DNA of 43,665 bases from Chloroflexota bacterium. Its GTDB lineage: Bacteria > Chloroflexota > Anaerolineae > UBA4142 > SHND01. Of this stretch, positions 30,183 through 38,149 are shown one piece after another. The stretch covers positions 1-43,665 of the forward strand of contig JAKOPZ010000046.1 in assembly GCA_029778615.1 (NCBI GenBank), given 5' to 3'. The position numbers and the translations under genes are program-made. The first letter of the stretch is position 1. Every line of letters starts with the position of its first letter. Under the pieces are notes generated by a model, which was not told the origin of the DNA, searched no databases, and worked only from the letters and a program-made list of their open reading frames with translations.

Positions 30183-30434
30183 GAAATAACTCCGCTATGG
30201 GTGTTTGATGTGTATGATATAATTAGAGCAAAGATGGTAGATGTAAGACCAAAGTGGCTGGACGGCTGATGGTAGCGGTTCAACTTCGCATCCTAGGAGC
30301 GATAAATCGGCGCTTTGGCAGTTTACCATTTTTCTATTTCTGACCAGCTCACCATCTGCTCAAAAGAAATCTTTTGCGCCACAATCTCCAAATATTCCTC
30401 TTTATCTCACCTTATTATTATTTCCACGCTCAAC
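30183..30434. other. AT-rich spacer without a recognised gene
   Basis: No open frame with protein character and no clear terminator. TATATC/TATCAT-like sequences on the minus strand near 30215-30225 could drive the kinase gene, but no -35 box is convincing. Composition is AT-richer than in the flanking genes. Confidence 0.4.
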
Positions 30435-30704
30435 TCATTTTTTGTACGCAAGTTGAAAATAGGCATTTCTGGACGTCAAATATTTTTTCTCAAATTCTGC
30501 TTTTCTGTCCGCATCTGTTTCATTCTCATACGCAGACAGTAGAACTTGCAACTTGAGCAAGACTTCCCGCGCTTGTACAATATTTTCTGGATACGGAGCA
30601 ACCAATGGTTTATTTTGAAACAACTCCGCGTTCAAGAACGCCCATTCATTTTCTGCGTTTAGTTTTTGGTTTTGGTCTAACATATTCTTGATTGCCTGGC
30701 GCAT
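30435..30704 (-). CDS. Unknown protein of up to 89 residues
   Basis: Start uncertain: ATG at 30704 or 30683. Both overlap the end of the preceding gene in another frame. The sequence is Lys, Glu, Asn and Leu rich and largely helical (NAENEWAFLNAELFQN, then VLLKLQVLLSAYENETD). No known domain. Codon use is AT-rich, unlike the surrounding genes. It is the last gene of a minus-strand string that runs from the nuclease-like gene. Possibly laterally acquired; function unknown. Confidence 0.5.
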   Translation of the reverse strand: MRQAIKNMLDQNQKLNAENEWAFLNAELFQNKPLVAPYPENIVQAREVLLKLQVLLSAYENETDADRKAEFEKKYLTSRNAYFQLAYKK

Positions 30705-30924
30705 GTTCCATAATGAATTCCACTTGATTTTCCGTCAACACAAGATAGTCATCCTCGCCCGCCATTTCTTCGGCAATGTTTGCTTTGAATTTGCGAAGCT
30801 CCTTGGCTGTGGCAAATTCGCGAATGATGATTCGGTCTTTGATGATGTCAAACAATTCAAAAGTTTTCCTGCGATAGATGTCACAGTAACGTTTGCCCGT
30901 CAGGAGGAAAATCGCGTTTTTCAT
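30646..30924 (-). CDS. Unknown protein of 92 residues
   Basis: The ATG at 30924 is chosen; TTG at 30930 is in frame and would add two residues. The protein starts MKNAIFLLTGKRYCDIYRRK, has mixed helix-strand character, and ends in a basic tail (KPKTKRRK). No domain was recognised. It begins 12 bases after the stop of the nuclease-like gene and overlaps the next gene by about 59 bases, a tight layout typical of defence or phage-derived cassettes. Base composition is AT-rich. Confidence 0.55.
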   Translation of the reverse strand: MKNAIFLLTGKRYCDIYRRKTFELFDIIKDRIIIREFATAKELRKFKANIAEEMAGEDDYLVLTENQVEFIMEHAPGNQEYVRPKPKTKRRK

Positions 30925-30936
30925 TTTCAAATTGGA

Positions 30937-31920
30937 TTATGCCGCAAGCGAGGACTCGCTCAAGGAAAGACTTTCAATCATTTCAATGCTCTTGTGCAAT
31001 TGGAGCATCAGGATAAACCGAAAGCCCGCAGGTGTTATCACAATTTGTTTGCCGATTTTGCCAAGTAGTTCCAAATCGGTTGCAAAATTCAAAAATGTAT
31101 AGGTTGCAGTACTCAGCGCGCGTGCGGAGCGCCACTCGGTTACCTTGCCACTAATCGTACGAAACATTTGCCGCAAGTCATCAAGAGCAATTGGATAGAT
31201 ATTGCGTGATAGCGTGAATGCACTTTCTACAATCGCATAGATTCCAAAAACCGTTGAAGAATAGAACGGGTCTTGGGCAATGAATCTTTTCAAGAGCTCA
31301 ATCTGCGCTTTGGTAAGTTGCCCGATGAGTGCGCCTTGGTTCATCCCCTGAACGTATTCGTCGCCCAAATCAGTCAACGCATAGACGTTACCGCGTTCGC
31401 GTACCAATCCAAATTCCTTCGCGACACGCAAGTGATGTTGCACACTCGCTTTGCGCAAGTTCCCTCGTGCAACAATATCCGATTGGTTTACCCCTCCGCC
31501 TGCAAGGACATCCAACGTTCGGTTCATCAATCCCAAATTATAAACCCCATAATCATTTGGTTTGATTCTCAAGAACGGTGCACTTGCCGACAACACGCGA
31601 AAATAGTTTTGCAAAACTTGCAGAGGTTCGTAAATCAACAGTCGAACATTCTTGCTTGCGCAGGTTTGAATCTGTTTTTGAGTAGCTTCTACGACCAAGA
31701 GATACGGCTGGATTTCACCAGAAACCAAAAGGTCTTGCTGTTGCAACGACTCTAGTTCATTCTTGTAATCCAAAATTTGCTCAAGCCACTCAACAGTAAA
31801 TCGAGTTATTTTAAGCTCTAACAAATGCAGCGTTTTGCCGCTCGCCAGAAGCAAATCAATGCGCCTCTCACCATCGCGCAACCACATTTGGCGCGCAATT
31901 ACACTGAGCGATGATTCCAA
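30937..31920 (-). CDS. NucS/DUF91-like PD-(D/E)XK nuclease with C-terminal winged helix; N-terminus interrupted
   Basis: 327 residues from TTG 31920. The N-terminal part has RRIDLLLA (Asp22) and LHLLELK (Glu35, Lys37), spaced as in PD-(D/E)XK nucleases of the NucS/DUF91 class. Residues about 150-210 look like a winged helix (SDIVARGNLRKASVQHHLRV, then VYALTDLG). The frame stays open upstream as SESQVEEAFVSNLLYLQQVLG, which fits the family's N-terminus, back to a TAG at 31993-31995. Five codons before that, an ATG at 32010 overlaps the DinB stop as ATGA. So the original gene probably began at 32010 and now carries an early nonsense codon, or it uses the TTG. Role unknown; possibly DNA defence or repair. 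Composition is AT-rich, suggesting transfer. Confidence 0.65.
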   Translation of the reverse strand: MESSLSVIARQMWLRDGERRIDLLLASGKTLHLLELKITRFTVEWLEQILDYKNELESLQQQDLLVSGEIQPYLLVVEATQKQIQTCASKNVRLLIYEPLQVLQNYFRVLSASAPFLRIKPNDYGVYNLGLMNRTLDVLAGGGVNQSDIVARGNLRKASVQHHLRVAKEFGLVRERGNVYALTDLGDEYVQGMNQGALIGQLTKAQIELLKRFIAQDPFYSSTVFGIYAIVESAFTLSRNIYPIALDDLRQMFRTISGKVTEWRSARALSTATYTFLNFATDLELLGKIGKQIVITPAGFRFILMLQLHKSIEMIESLSLSESSLAA

Positions 31921-32006
31921 CCCAAGTACCTGTTGCAGATAGAGTAAGTTGGAAACAAATGCTTCTTCAACTTGGCTTTCACTGATATTGTTCTACTGTT
32001 TTTGCT

Positions 32007-32492
32007 TCATGGAAAAGTGCTATGAAAAATCTGCCCCAAATGTTCTTGCAAATGTCCAAAATAATCGCGAATGAAATAATCCAGTGTCACAGGTTCGTTT
32101 GCCGGAACGGGATGCCACGCGATTTTATCCAGCGAGTGTTTCGCGCGCGGCGTGTGTAAAATCTCGTCAGGAATATTTTCGATGACGTGAAGCAAATGCA
32201 AATTATAGTTCGCCCACAAATCTACCAACGAGACCCAATCTGCTTGTGCATACTTTTGCGCACGCACCCACGCGTCGCCGTCGTATCCTTCAAATACCAA
32301 ATCTTCTTGCAATTGCGCGCGCACAAACCGCGCGTGATTGTTCGCCGCCGAATCAATCAAGTGACCCAAAATTTGTTTCGCGCACCAGCCGTCGTTCAAA
32401 GGCGCTTCCGTTTCCACTTCGGGAATTTCAAGCAAGCGCGCGGAAGCGGATTCGAGGGTCGCGCGGAATTGGGTGAGAAATGCTTCATTCAT
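32007..32492 (-). CDS. DinB-family protein
   Basis: 161 residues from the ATG at 32492, the first point where the DinB pattern begins (MNEAFLTQFRATLESASARL). The four-helix DinB/YfiT fold usually binds a metal through three His. Candidates here are the His in ILGHLIDSAANNHARF and the pair in YFGHLQEHL. DinB-like proteins include thiol transferases and damage-inducible proteins of unknown substrate. The start overlaps the stop of the truncated HEPN gene, and the end overlaps an ATG of the nuclease-like gene, so the genes are translationally coupled. It is part of the minus-strand string after mtnA. Confidence 0.85.
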   Translation of the reverse strand: MNEAFLTQFRATLESASARLLEIPEVETEAPLNDGWCAKQILGHLIDSAANNHARFVRAQLQEDLVFEGYDGDAWVRAQKYAQADWVSLVDLWANYNLHLLHVIENIPDEILHTPRAKHSLDKIAWHPVPANEPVTLDYFIRDYFGHLQEHLGQIFHSTFP

Positions 32493-32670
32493 TTGTAGGA
32501 GTGAGAGTTTCAACAAAGCCGTTGAATTCGCCTTTAACGGTTTGCCAAAGTTGCTCAAGCGGCACAACTAACTTTTTCAATTCTTCCCAATCAATCAAAA
32601 AAGAATAGGAATGACGATAAAAGTAAAGAATCTCGCTAGCAACCTGCTCATGCGATTTGGACAAGGGCAT
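32485..32670 (-). pseudogene. C-terminal remnant of a HEPN (HepT-like) toxin
   Basis: 61 codons. ILYFYRHSYSFLIDWEELKK, then LVVPLEQLWQTVKGEFNGFV, corresponds to the last 50 residues of HepT-like HEPN toxins that pair with MNT nucleotidyltransferases. Those are normally 100-150 residues; the N-terminal helices are missing, and the first residues are only the alternative frame of the MNT gene end. The usual Arg of the Rx4-6H motif appears lost (Leu-Tyr where Arg-His is expected). A deletion that joined the toxin's tail to the MNT gene explains it (inference). Confidence 0.6.
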
Positions 32671-32950
32671 TCTCTCTTTTCAAATGTTCGGCGAAATCGC
32701 GTTGCCTGTCTAAATCCACCAAATCAACCGAATGTTCCAACTCGAACAACAAACGCCCCATCAACGAAAAAAAACGTCCGCGTGGAATGCCACGCGCTGC
32801 CAAGTCAATGTCGGATTCTGCGCGCAGTCGCCCCGTGGTTGCAGAGCCAAATAGAAAAACTTGCGAGCATCCTTCCTCGCGCAAAATTTCTATTGCGCGT
32901 TGAATGTCCTGCTCCATCGCTTTGGGAAATGCTATAGCGGTATTCAACAT
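32648..32950 (-). CDS. MNT-type minimal nucleotidyltransferase (antitoxin of a HEPN/MNT pair)
   Basis: 100 residues with the nucleotidyltransferase core VFLFGSATTGRLRAESDIDL: the GS pair and the DxD Asps. The third acidic strand is SVDLVDLDRQ. MNT proteins neutralise HEPN ribonuclease toxins by AMP transfer. Its partner directly downstream is truncated, so this may be an orphan antitoxin. It starts 6 bases after the mtnA stop with TAGGAA as ribosome site, so it would be transcribed with mtnA under the SAM riboswitch. The gene is intact. Confidence 0.82.
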   Translation of the reverse strand: MLNTAIAFPKAMEQDIQRAIEILREEGCSQVFLFGSATTGRLRAESDIDLAARGIPRGRFFSLMGRLLFELEHSVDLVDLDRQRDFAEHLKRENALVQIA

Positions 32951-32956
32951 GAATTC

Positions 32957-33994
32957 CTACTCCACACCATCCATCACCCTTAACAAATTCTCCGTGAACG
33001 GCGGATACACGATGCCGCGTTCCGTCACAATCGCCGTGAGATATTTGTTCGGTGTCACATCAAACGCGGGATTCCCGACTTGAACGCCAACCGGCGCAAT
33101 TCGCACGCCGTCAATCGTCGTCACTTCTTCTGCGCCGCGTTCCTCAATCGGAATTTCGCGTCCACTTGCCAGCGACATGTCAATCGTCGAAGTGGGCATC
33201 ACCGCATACACAGGCACATTGTTTTCGCGCGCGACGACGGCGAGTTTGTACGAACCGATTTTATTTGCCACATCGCCGTTCGCCGCCACGCGGTCCGCGC
33301 CATAGAAAACTTTGGTCGCAATCCCGCGATACAAATAATGTCCCGCCGCGTTATCCGCAATCAACGTCATCGGCACACCGTACTGCATCAATTCCCACGC
33401 GGTCAAACGCGCGCCTTGCAAGCGCGGACGCGTTTCGTCAACGAGAACGTGAATCTTTTTTCCCTGCCGATGCGCCTCGATGATGCAGCCCAATGCCGTG
33501 CCAACATCCACCGTCGCGAGCGGACCCGTGTTGCAGTGATGCAAAATCGTGTCGCCGTCGTTGATGAGCGACGCGCCAAATCCCGCCATGCGTTGATTGA
33601 GCGCGACATCTTCTTCCGCAATCGCTTGCGCTTCGGCAACCACCAGCGCACGCGAATCATTCACAGACAAATTTGCCGCGCGAAGCTTTTTCAAAATGCG
33701 TTGAATTGCCCAACCGAGATTCACCGCCGTCGGGCGGGTGGCATTCAATTCGCGCCCTACGCGTTCCAATTCTTGAATAAAATCCTCGCGCGTCGTCGCG
33801 TCCGATTGCATTGCCGCGAGCGCCATGCCGAACGCTGCCGCCGCGCCAATCGCGGGCGCGCCGCGCACCCACATTTCCGAAATCGAGCGCGCAATCGTCG
33901 GATAATCGCGAATCTCGACGTATACGAGTTCGGCGGGTAACTTGCGTTGGTCAATCATGCGCACGACACCGTCGCGCAGTTCAAGAGTCCGCAT
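32957..33994 (-). CDS. mtnA: Methylthioribose-1-phosphate isomerase
   Basis: 345 residues from the ATG at 33994 (MRTLELRDG); the frame upstream is riboswitch sequence. It isomerises 5-methylthioribose-1-phosphate to 5-methylthioribulose-1-phosphate in methionine salvage. Seen: RGAPAIGAAAAFGMALA, HHCNTGPLATVDVGTALG with the catalytic Cys, ETRPRLQGARLTAWEL, and GADRVAANGDVANKIGSYKL with the catalytic Asp. Length is normal. Expression is controlled by the SAM-I riboswitch upstream. The U tract of the terminator ends only about 5 bases before the ATG, so the GGGAG that could act as ribosome site lies in the terminator stem. MNT, HEPN remnant and DinB follow on the same strand. Confidence 0.95.
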   Translation of the reverse strand: MRTLELRDGVVRMIDQRKLPAELVYVEIRDYPTIARSISEMWVRGAPAIGAAAAFGMALAAMQSDATTREDFIQELERVGRELNATRPTAVNLGWAIQRILKKLRAANLSVNDSRALVVAEAQAIAEEDVALNQRMAGFGASLINDGDTILHHCNTGPLATVDVGTALGCIIEAHRQGKKIHVLVDETRPRLQGARLTAWELMQYGVPMTLIADNAAGHYLYRGIATKVFYGADRVAANGDVANKIGSYKLAVVARENNVPVYAVMPTSTIDMSLASGREIPIEERGAEEVTTIDGVRIAPVGVQVGNPAFDVTPNKYLTAIVTERGIVYPPFTENLLRVMDGVE

Positions 33995-33998
33995 ATGC

Positions 33999-34025
33999 AA
34001 AAAAAAAGCTCCCACAAGGGGAGCT
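33999..34025 (-). terminator. Riboswitch-linked intrinsic terminator before mtnA
   Basis: On the minus strand AGCTCCC, a 5-base loop, GGGAGCT and nine T follow directly, ending next to the mtnA start codon. It sits 24 bases after the riboswitch aptamer, the layout of a SAM-I expression platform. Confidence 0.9.
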
Positions 34026-34048
34026 ACGCAGAAACGTGGAGTCTCCTC

Positions 34049-34258
34049 CTCATCTTTCAAGTTGCTTGCGACGGCAATAAAAAACACACGCAAGGACTTG
34101 ACGGAATTGGCACCTCATTTAGTCGGTTGGTCGGTTGGTCGGTTGGTCGGTTGGTCTATACCACGCGTGACCATCCGACTATCCGACAATCCGACGGTCT
34201 GACCAAATCGGTTGCCGAGGCATCATGGGGCCGTTCCCTCCGCCTCCTCTGGATGAGT
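34049..34258 (-). promoter_or_regulatory. SAM-I riboswitch (S-box) with expanded P3
   Basis: P1 pairs CTCATC (34258-34253) with GATGAG (34054-34049). Between them are the conserved blocks AGGCGGAGGGA, GGCCC, TGATGCC, TCGGCAACC, then after P3 GGTGCCAATTCC, then a P4 stem (TCAAGT and CTTGCG with their complements) and GAAAGATGAG. This matches the SAM-I consensus in order. SAM binding should favour the downstream terminator and turn mtnA off. P3 is about 96 bases because an 8-mer array lies in it. The leader also has small hairpins upstream of P1, for example GGTTCC/GGAACC. Confidence 0.93.
34123..34207. repeat. Inverted 8-mer arrays inside riboswitch P3
   Basis: TCGGTTGG four times at 34123-34154. 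The roughly complementary units ATCCGACT, ATCCGACA and ATCCGACG lie at 34173-34196. The arms can pair, extending P3 as an imperfect hairpin. Confidence 0.85.
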
Positions 34259-34349
34259 TGTCCAGCAATATTTGATTGCGGTTCCGTGGAACCTAACACA
34301 CAACAACTCACAGAGTCCGCCGAGCACGACAGCCCTGTGAGCCAAAGCG

Positions 34350-34378
34350 AATATAACATGTGGGATACGCTTTGTCAA
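34350..34378 (-). promoter_or_regulatory. Promoter of the mtnA riboswitch transcript
   Basis: On the minus strand TTGACA (34378-34373), 17 bases, TATATT (34355-34350). Predicted transcript start is near 34343, giving a leader of about 350 bases before mtnA. Confidence 0.82.
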
Positions 34379-34383
34379 AAAAT

Positions 34384-34412
34384 TTGCCATCTGCCATTAG
34401 CGAATCTATAAT
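34384..34412 (+). promoter_or_regulatory. Leaderless promoter of the membrane-protein operon
   Basis: TTGCCA, 17 bases, TATAAT. The GTG at 34420 begins 7 bases after the -10 box, so transcription should start at or next to the start codon. The -35 box lies in a run of heptamers (GCCATCT, GCCATTA). Confidence 0.78.
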
Positions 34413-34419
34413 CGTCCGC

Positions 34420-36084
34420 GTGTCTGTGAACAGTGAACGCGTGGCGCGCCGCTGGCGTTTTTTACCCAACGGCATCCGCGCCAATGCGAATACGCTTTAT
34501 CCCGCGCTCGGTCTTGTCCTCACCCTTTTTGCCATCGCTCCGCTGGCGTATCCCGGATTTTTTCAATCGTACACGGGCTACAGCGCCGTCTATAACTTGA
34601 TTGACTTGCACAATCGGCTCGCGACCTTTTTCGCGTGGGCGCCGACGTGGGGACGCGCGTACGATTTTTTCCGTATAGACGGTGCGCTCGGCTATTGGCT
34701 GGCGGAACTCGTTCATCTCGTCGGTTTTTCGTTTCTCGATTCGATAAAAATAATTTACGCGTTGTCGTTTGTGGCGTCCGCGTTCGGCATGTTCAAACTT
34801 ACACACCGCGTTTTGCAAAACGATGCCGCCGCGTTGCTCGCCGCCGCGCTGTATGTGTATTTTCCCGCGCACATTGCCGCCGTGTACCTGCGCGGTAATT
34901 TTGGCGAAGCTGTCGCGTGGGCGTTGTTTCCGTTCGCGCTGTGGAGCGCAATCCATTTTTCCGCGCGTGAAAAAATTGTGTGGCGTGATGCCGCGTACTG
35001 TGCCGCCGCGTTCGCCGCGCTCGTCCTCGCGCAGACGGGTCTGGCAATTCTGTACGCCTTGTTCACTTTGCTCTGGCTTCTCTTTTCGGAATGGCGCCGC
35101 GCAAAATTTCCGACGCGCGCCGCCCTCGCGATGTTGGGCGGACTTGGGCTCGGCATCGTCTTGCAATTGCCCGCACTGCTGCCTCAAACGCGTTTCGGCG
35201 CGGCGAATGGTTTCATGCCCGCGTTCGTATACCCCTTTCAATTTTTGAGCGCGAGTTGGGGCACCGATTTGCCGCGCAGCGACTTTATGGAGAACGCGCC
35301 GTACCAAATCGGTTTCGCCGCGCTCGGGCTGGCGATTCTTGCCGTCGCGCTGGTACTGGAACGCCGGAACGAAAATCTGGCGCGACGCCGCGTGGCGTTC
35401 GCGCTGGTGGCGAGCACTGTCCTTGCAATTTTGATGACGCCGAGCGCCGCGCCGTTGTGGGATTGGGGCTTGAATTTATTTTTACAATATCCGTTTCAAT
35501 TGCTCGCGTTCATTGGCATTTTGTTACCGCTCGCCGCTGTAACGCTCGTCCTCGCCGATGCGCGTTTCCAGGAAATTCCCCTGCTCACCGCGTTATTGAT
35601 TGTGCCGCTGCTCGCGGTGTATCCGTACCTTGCGCCCGAATTTACCAATTTGGCGCCGATGAAACCCGCCCTCGCGCGTTTCAATAACGACGAGCTCGCG
35701 CTCCTCGATGCGAAAATTTTGCGTCCGCCTGGTGTGTGGCGACACGGCGCGACAGTACAGCTGCAATTGACCTGGCAAGCACTCAAGCAGCCGAATCGCG
35801 ATTACACAGTCTTTTTACACATCCTCGATGAAAACGGTCAGCCGTGGGGCGCGACGGACGAAAAGCCGCAAGGCGGACAGGGCGACCAGGAAGGTTCGCC
35901 CGCACAATCAACGCTGCAATGGATTCCGGGACGCGTATATTCGGACACGCACGCGGTGCAAATTGATTTGAATGGTCCGCCCGATGGGTATCACATGGAA
36001 TTGGGAATTTACCAGAGTACGACAGGCGAGCGCGCGTTGACGGAACTGGGAATGGACATGGTGAGGATTGAGGAGCTCAAGTAA
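34420..36084 (+). CDS. PTPS-related multi-membrane protein, paralogue 1
   Basis: 554 residues from GTG 34420, the start that fits the leaderless promoter; the open frame extends 20 codons upstream into the promoter. About ten membrane segments are visible. YWLAELVHLVGFSFLDSIK and AVYLRGNFGEAVAWALFPFAL match the family whose other two members follow. These proteins are usually annotated as 6-pyruvoyl-tetrahydropterin synthase-related membrane proteins, with a GT-C glycosyltransferase-like layout (family knowledge, activity unproven). This member lacks the HDARH motif of the other two. Residues about 430-554 form a soluble C-terminal domain with beta-sandwich character (WRHGATVQLQLTWQAL). First gene of a three-gene operon. 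Confidence 0.82.
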   Translation: MSVNSERVARRWRFLPNGIRANANTLYPALGLVLTLFAIAPLAYPGFFQSYTGYSAVYNLIDLHNRLATFFAWAPTWGRAYDFFRIDGALGYWLAELVHLVGFSFLDSIKIIYALSFVASAFGMFKLTHRVLQNDAAALLAAALYVYFPAHIAAVYLRGNFGEAVAWALFPFALWSAIHFSAREKIVWRDAAYCAAAFAALVLAQTGLAILYALFTLLWLLFSEWRRAKFPTRAALAMLGGLGLGIVLQLPALLPQTRFGAANGFMPAFVYPFQFLSASWGTDLPRSDFMENAPYQIGFAALGLAILAVALVLERRNENLARRRVAFALVASTVLAILMTPSAAPLWDWGLNLFLQYPFQLLAFIGILLPLAAVTLVLADARFQEIPLLTALLIVPLLAVYPYLAPEFTNLAPMKPALARFNNDELALLDAKILRPPGVWRHGATVQLQLTWQALKQPNRDYTVFLHILDENGQPWGATDEKPQGGQGDQEGSPAQSTLQWIPGRVYSDTHAVQIDLNGPPDGYHMELGIYQSTTGERALTELGMDMVRIEELK

Positions 36085-36140
36085 GTAGGAGGTAGCAGGT
36101 AGTAGGACTCGTTCGCTCGCTGCTGCTTGCTGCCTGCTGC
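36085..36140. repeat. Inverted heptamer arrays (GTAGCAG family)
   Basis: GTAGGAG, GTAGCAG and GTAGTAG at 36085-36105 begin directly after the stop codon of paralogue 1. Inverse GCAGCAG/GCAGCAA units lie at 36114-36140, just before the next start. Same family as 24578-24636. Confidence 0.85.
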
Positions 36141-36147
36141 ACACCAA

Positions 36148-38082
36148 ATGACGCAATCAGCCATCACCATCAATCGCTCGCTGAATAACAGTGGCTTGGA
36201 CGCGCTGCGGCGTGTGTTCGCGCGCGTCGGCGTGCGCGTGCGCGTTGATTATTACGCCGTCGCGCTCGCGGCAATTTCACTGTTTGCGCTTGGACCGATG
36301 CTCCAGCCCGGCTATTTTTGGGGCGCGCACGATGCGCGGCATTCGGTGTACTTTTTGTTTGAATTTGACCGCGTGTTCACCGGGGGCGTTTGGTATCCGC
36401 GCTGGTTCCCGGACATGACGTACGGGTACGGCTATCCGCTCTTTAACATTTACGGACCGCTCGCGTTTTACATCGGCGAACTCTTTCACCTCATCGGGTT
36501 CGATTTTGTCACGGCAGTGAAATTGGTGTTTGCGCTCGCTTGGGTTGCCTCGGGCTTGGCGATGTACGGTTTTGTAAAACGTCTTTTCGTCAAGCGCACC
36601 GTCGCGTTCATGGCGGGACTGTTGTTTGTGTTCATGCCGTACCACTTGATTGACGTGTATGTGCGCGCGGCGCTCGCGGAATCGGTCGCGCTGGTGTTTT
36701 TGCCATTGACGCTGTGGGCATTTTACGAAACGGTTCACTCGCGAAATATTCGCAGTGTGTTGTTTGCGGCGTTGGCGTACGCGGGTATGGTGTTCGCCCA
36801 CAATGGCATCGCGTTATTGTTTTCGATTGTTCTGGGCGCGTGGATTATTTTCTTGCTGCTGCGGATTCGCAATCCGCGCTATCCGCTCGTTTCAAAAAAC
36901 GGTATTGCAAAATTGTTCCGCGCATCGCTGCCCACCGCGTTCGGGCTTGCGCTCGGACTCGGACTCACGGGCATTTTCATGCTGCCGCTCGTGTTGGAAT
37001 ACAAATTCATCAACGTCGCGCAGTGGACGCAGAATTATTACAACTATCAAGACCATTTTGTAGAACTGTATCAGCTCTTCAGTCCGTTCTGGGGATTCGG
37101 CATCAGCCGGCAAGGTCCGGTGGATGGCTTGTCTTTTCAACTCGGACTGGTGCCCGTCGTGCTCTTTATTTTTTCCTTGTTCGTCATGATAAACAAATCA
37201 AACGCGCACAATGCAAGCCACCAACGCGCGTATGTTTTGTTCTTTTTTATTTTCTCCCTATTGGTCATCCTCTTGATGTTTGAATTTTCACTGCCCGCGT
37301 GGCAAGCGTTCGGACTCGCAAGCGTGGCGCAATTTCCATGGCGCTTGCTCACGCTCACCACCGTCTTTTTTTCCATCGTCGGCGCGAGTGTGATGTTAAT
37401 GGACGACGAACGACGAACGACGAATGACAAAGCCCCCAATCGCCGCATCACCGCTCCACCGTCTCCAATCTCAAATTTCTCTCTTGCCACCGTCGCGCTC
37501 GCCGCGCTCATCGTATTGGGCAGTTATCCGTACATCACATCACAAAATATTCTCGAACCGCGCGAAGGTCCCGTAAGTCTAGCGGGCTTGATGCGTTTTG
37601 AAAATTCCGCGAACGAAATGACGGGCACCACCGTGTATGCAAACGAACAGCCGTTGTGGTCACCACTCGCGGACAATTACCTCCAACAAAAAAACGTGCG
37701 CTCGAAAATTGATTTCAGCACTGTACCGGACTGGCTTTTCTTGCGCGTCACTCCAACTTCGTTACGCGTGGACGGCGAACGCGTGGATTACAATGCGCCG
37801 AACGGCGATGTGACCATTGTGTTCAATGTGCAAATGTATCCGGGCTGGCGCGCGTACCTCACGCCCTCGCGTTCCACCGACATTGTGCGTGAGCTGCCCA
37901 TTGAAATCGAGCCGCCGTACGGCAGAATCAAAGTGACGCTGCCGCAAGGTGAGCATGGCGTGTGGCTGCGCTTTCAAGACACCCCGCCGCGCACGGCGGG
38001 AACAATTATTTCGGGAATCGCGCTATTGATAACACTCGGAATGTTGACGTGGAATTTCCGTAAACGGAAATTTGACGTTTGA
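36148..38082 (+). CDS. PTPS-related multi-membrane protein, paralogue 2
   Basis: 644 residues from the ATG at 36148; the frame before it is heptamer DNA. Ten or more membrane segments. Near the N-terminus GAHDARHSVYF and YPRWFPDMTYGYGYPLFN match the GT-C-like external loop with acidic residues. PYHLIDVYVRAALAESVAL lies further on. The C-terminal part (from about 480) is a soluble domain ending in a last membrane helix. An in-frame heptamer array (37405-37432) adds Asp/Glu/Arg residues to a loop between membrane segments. Its final residues FDV and stop are written by another array (38071-38105). Presumably acts in the cell envelope; substrate unknown. Confidence 0.85.
   Translation: MTQSAITINRSLNNSGLDALRRVFARVGVRVRVDYYAVALAAISLFALGPMLQPGYFWGAHDARHSVYFLFEFDRVFTGGVWYPRWFPDMTYGYGYPLFNIYGPLAFYIGELFHLIGFDFVTAVKLVFALAWVASGLAMYGFVKRLFVKRTVAFMAGLLFVFMPYHLIDVYVRAALAESVALVFLPLTLWAFYETVHSRNIRSVLFAALAYAGMVFAHNGIALLFSIVLGAWIIFLLLRIRNPRYPLVSKNGIAKLFRASLPTAFGLALGLGLTGIFMLPLVLEYKFINVAQWTQNYYNYQDHFVELYQLFSPFWGFGISRQGPVDGLSFQLGLVPVVLFIFSLFVMINKSNAHNASHQRAYVLFFFIFSLLVILLMFEFSLPAWQAFGLASVAQFPWRLLTLTTVFFSIVGASVMLMDDERRTTNDKAPNRRITAPPSPISNFSLATVALAALIVLGSYPYITSQNILEPREGPVSLAGLMRFENSANEMTGTTVYANEQPLWSPLADNYLQQKNVRSKIDFSTVPDWLFLRVTPTSLRVDGERVDYNAPNGDVTIVFNVQMYPGWRAYLTPSRSTDIVRELPIEIEPPYGRIKVTLPQGEHGVWLRFQDTPPRTAGTIISGIALLITLGMLTWNFRKRKFDV
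37405..37432. repeat. Heptamer array inside paralogue 2
   Basis: GACGAAC, GACGAAC, GACGAAT and GACAAAG in tandem, read in frame as a charged loop (DDERRTTNDK) between two membrane segments. Confidence 0.78.
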
Positions 38083-38105
38083 GGTTTCACGTTTGACGTT
38101 TCACG
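38071..38105. repeat. Heptamer array spanning the stop of paralogue 2
   Basis: TTTGACG, TTTGAGG, TTTCACG, TTTGACG and TTTCACG. The second unit supplies the TGA stop codon. Confidence 0.82.
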
Positions 38106-38149
38106 CCCACATTCGACGCCAACAAGACCGCCACAAGGGGCTATACTAC

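Noticed and set aside
33995-34093. Upstream extension of mtnA by 33 residues
   Set aside because: This stretch is riboswitch P4 and terminator sequence; the MtnA pattern begins at the ATG at 33994.
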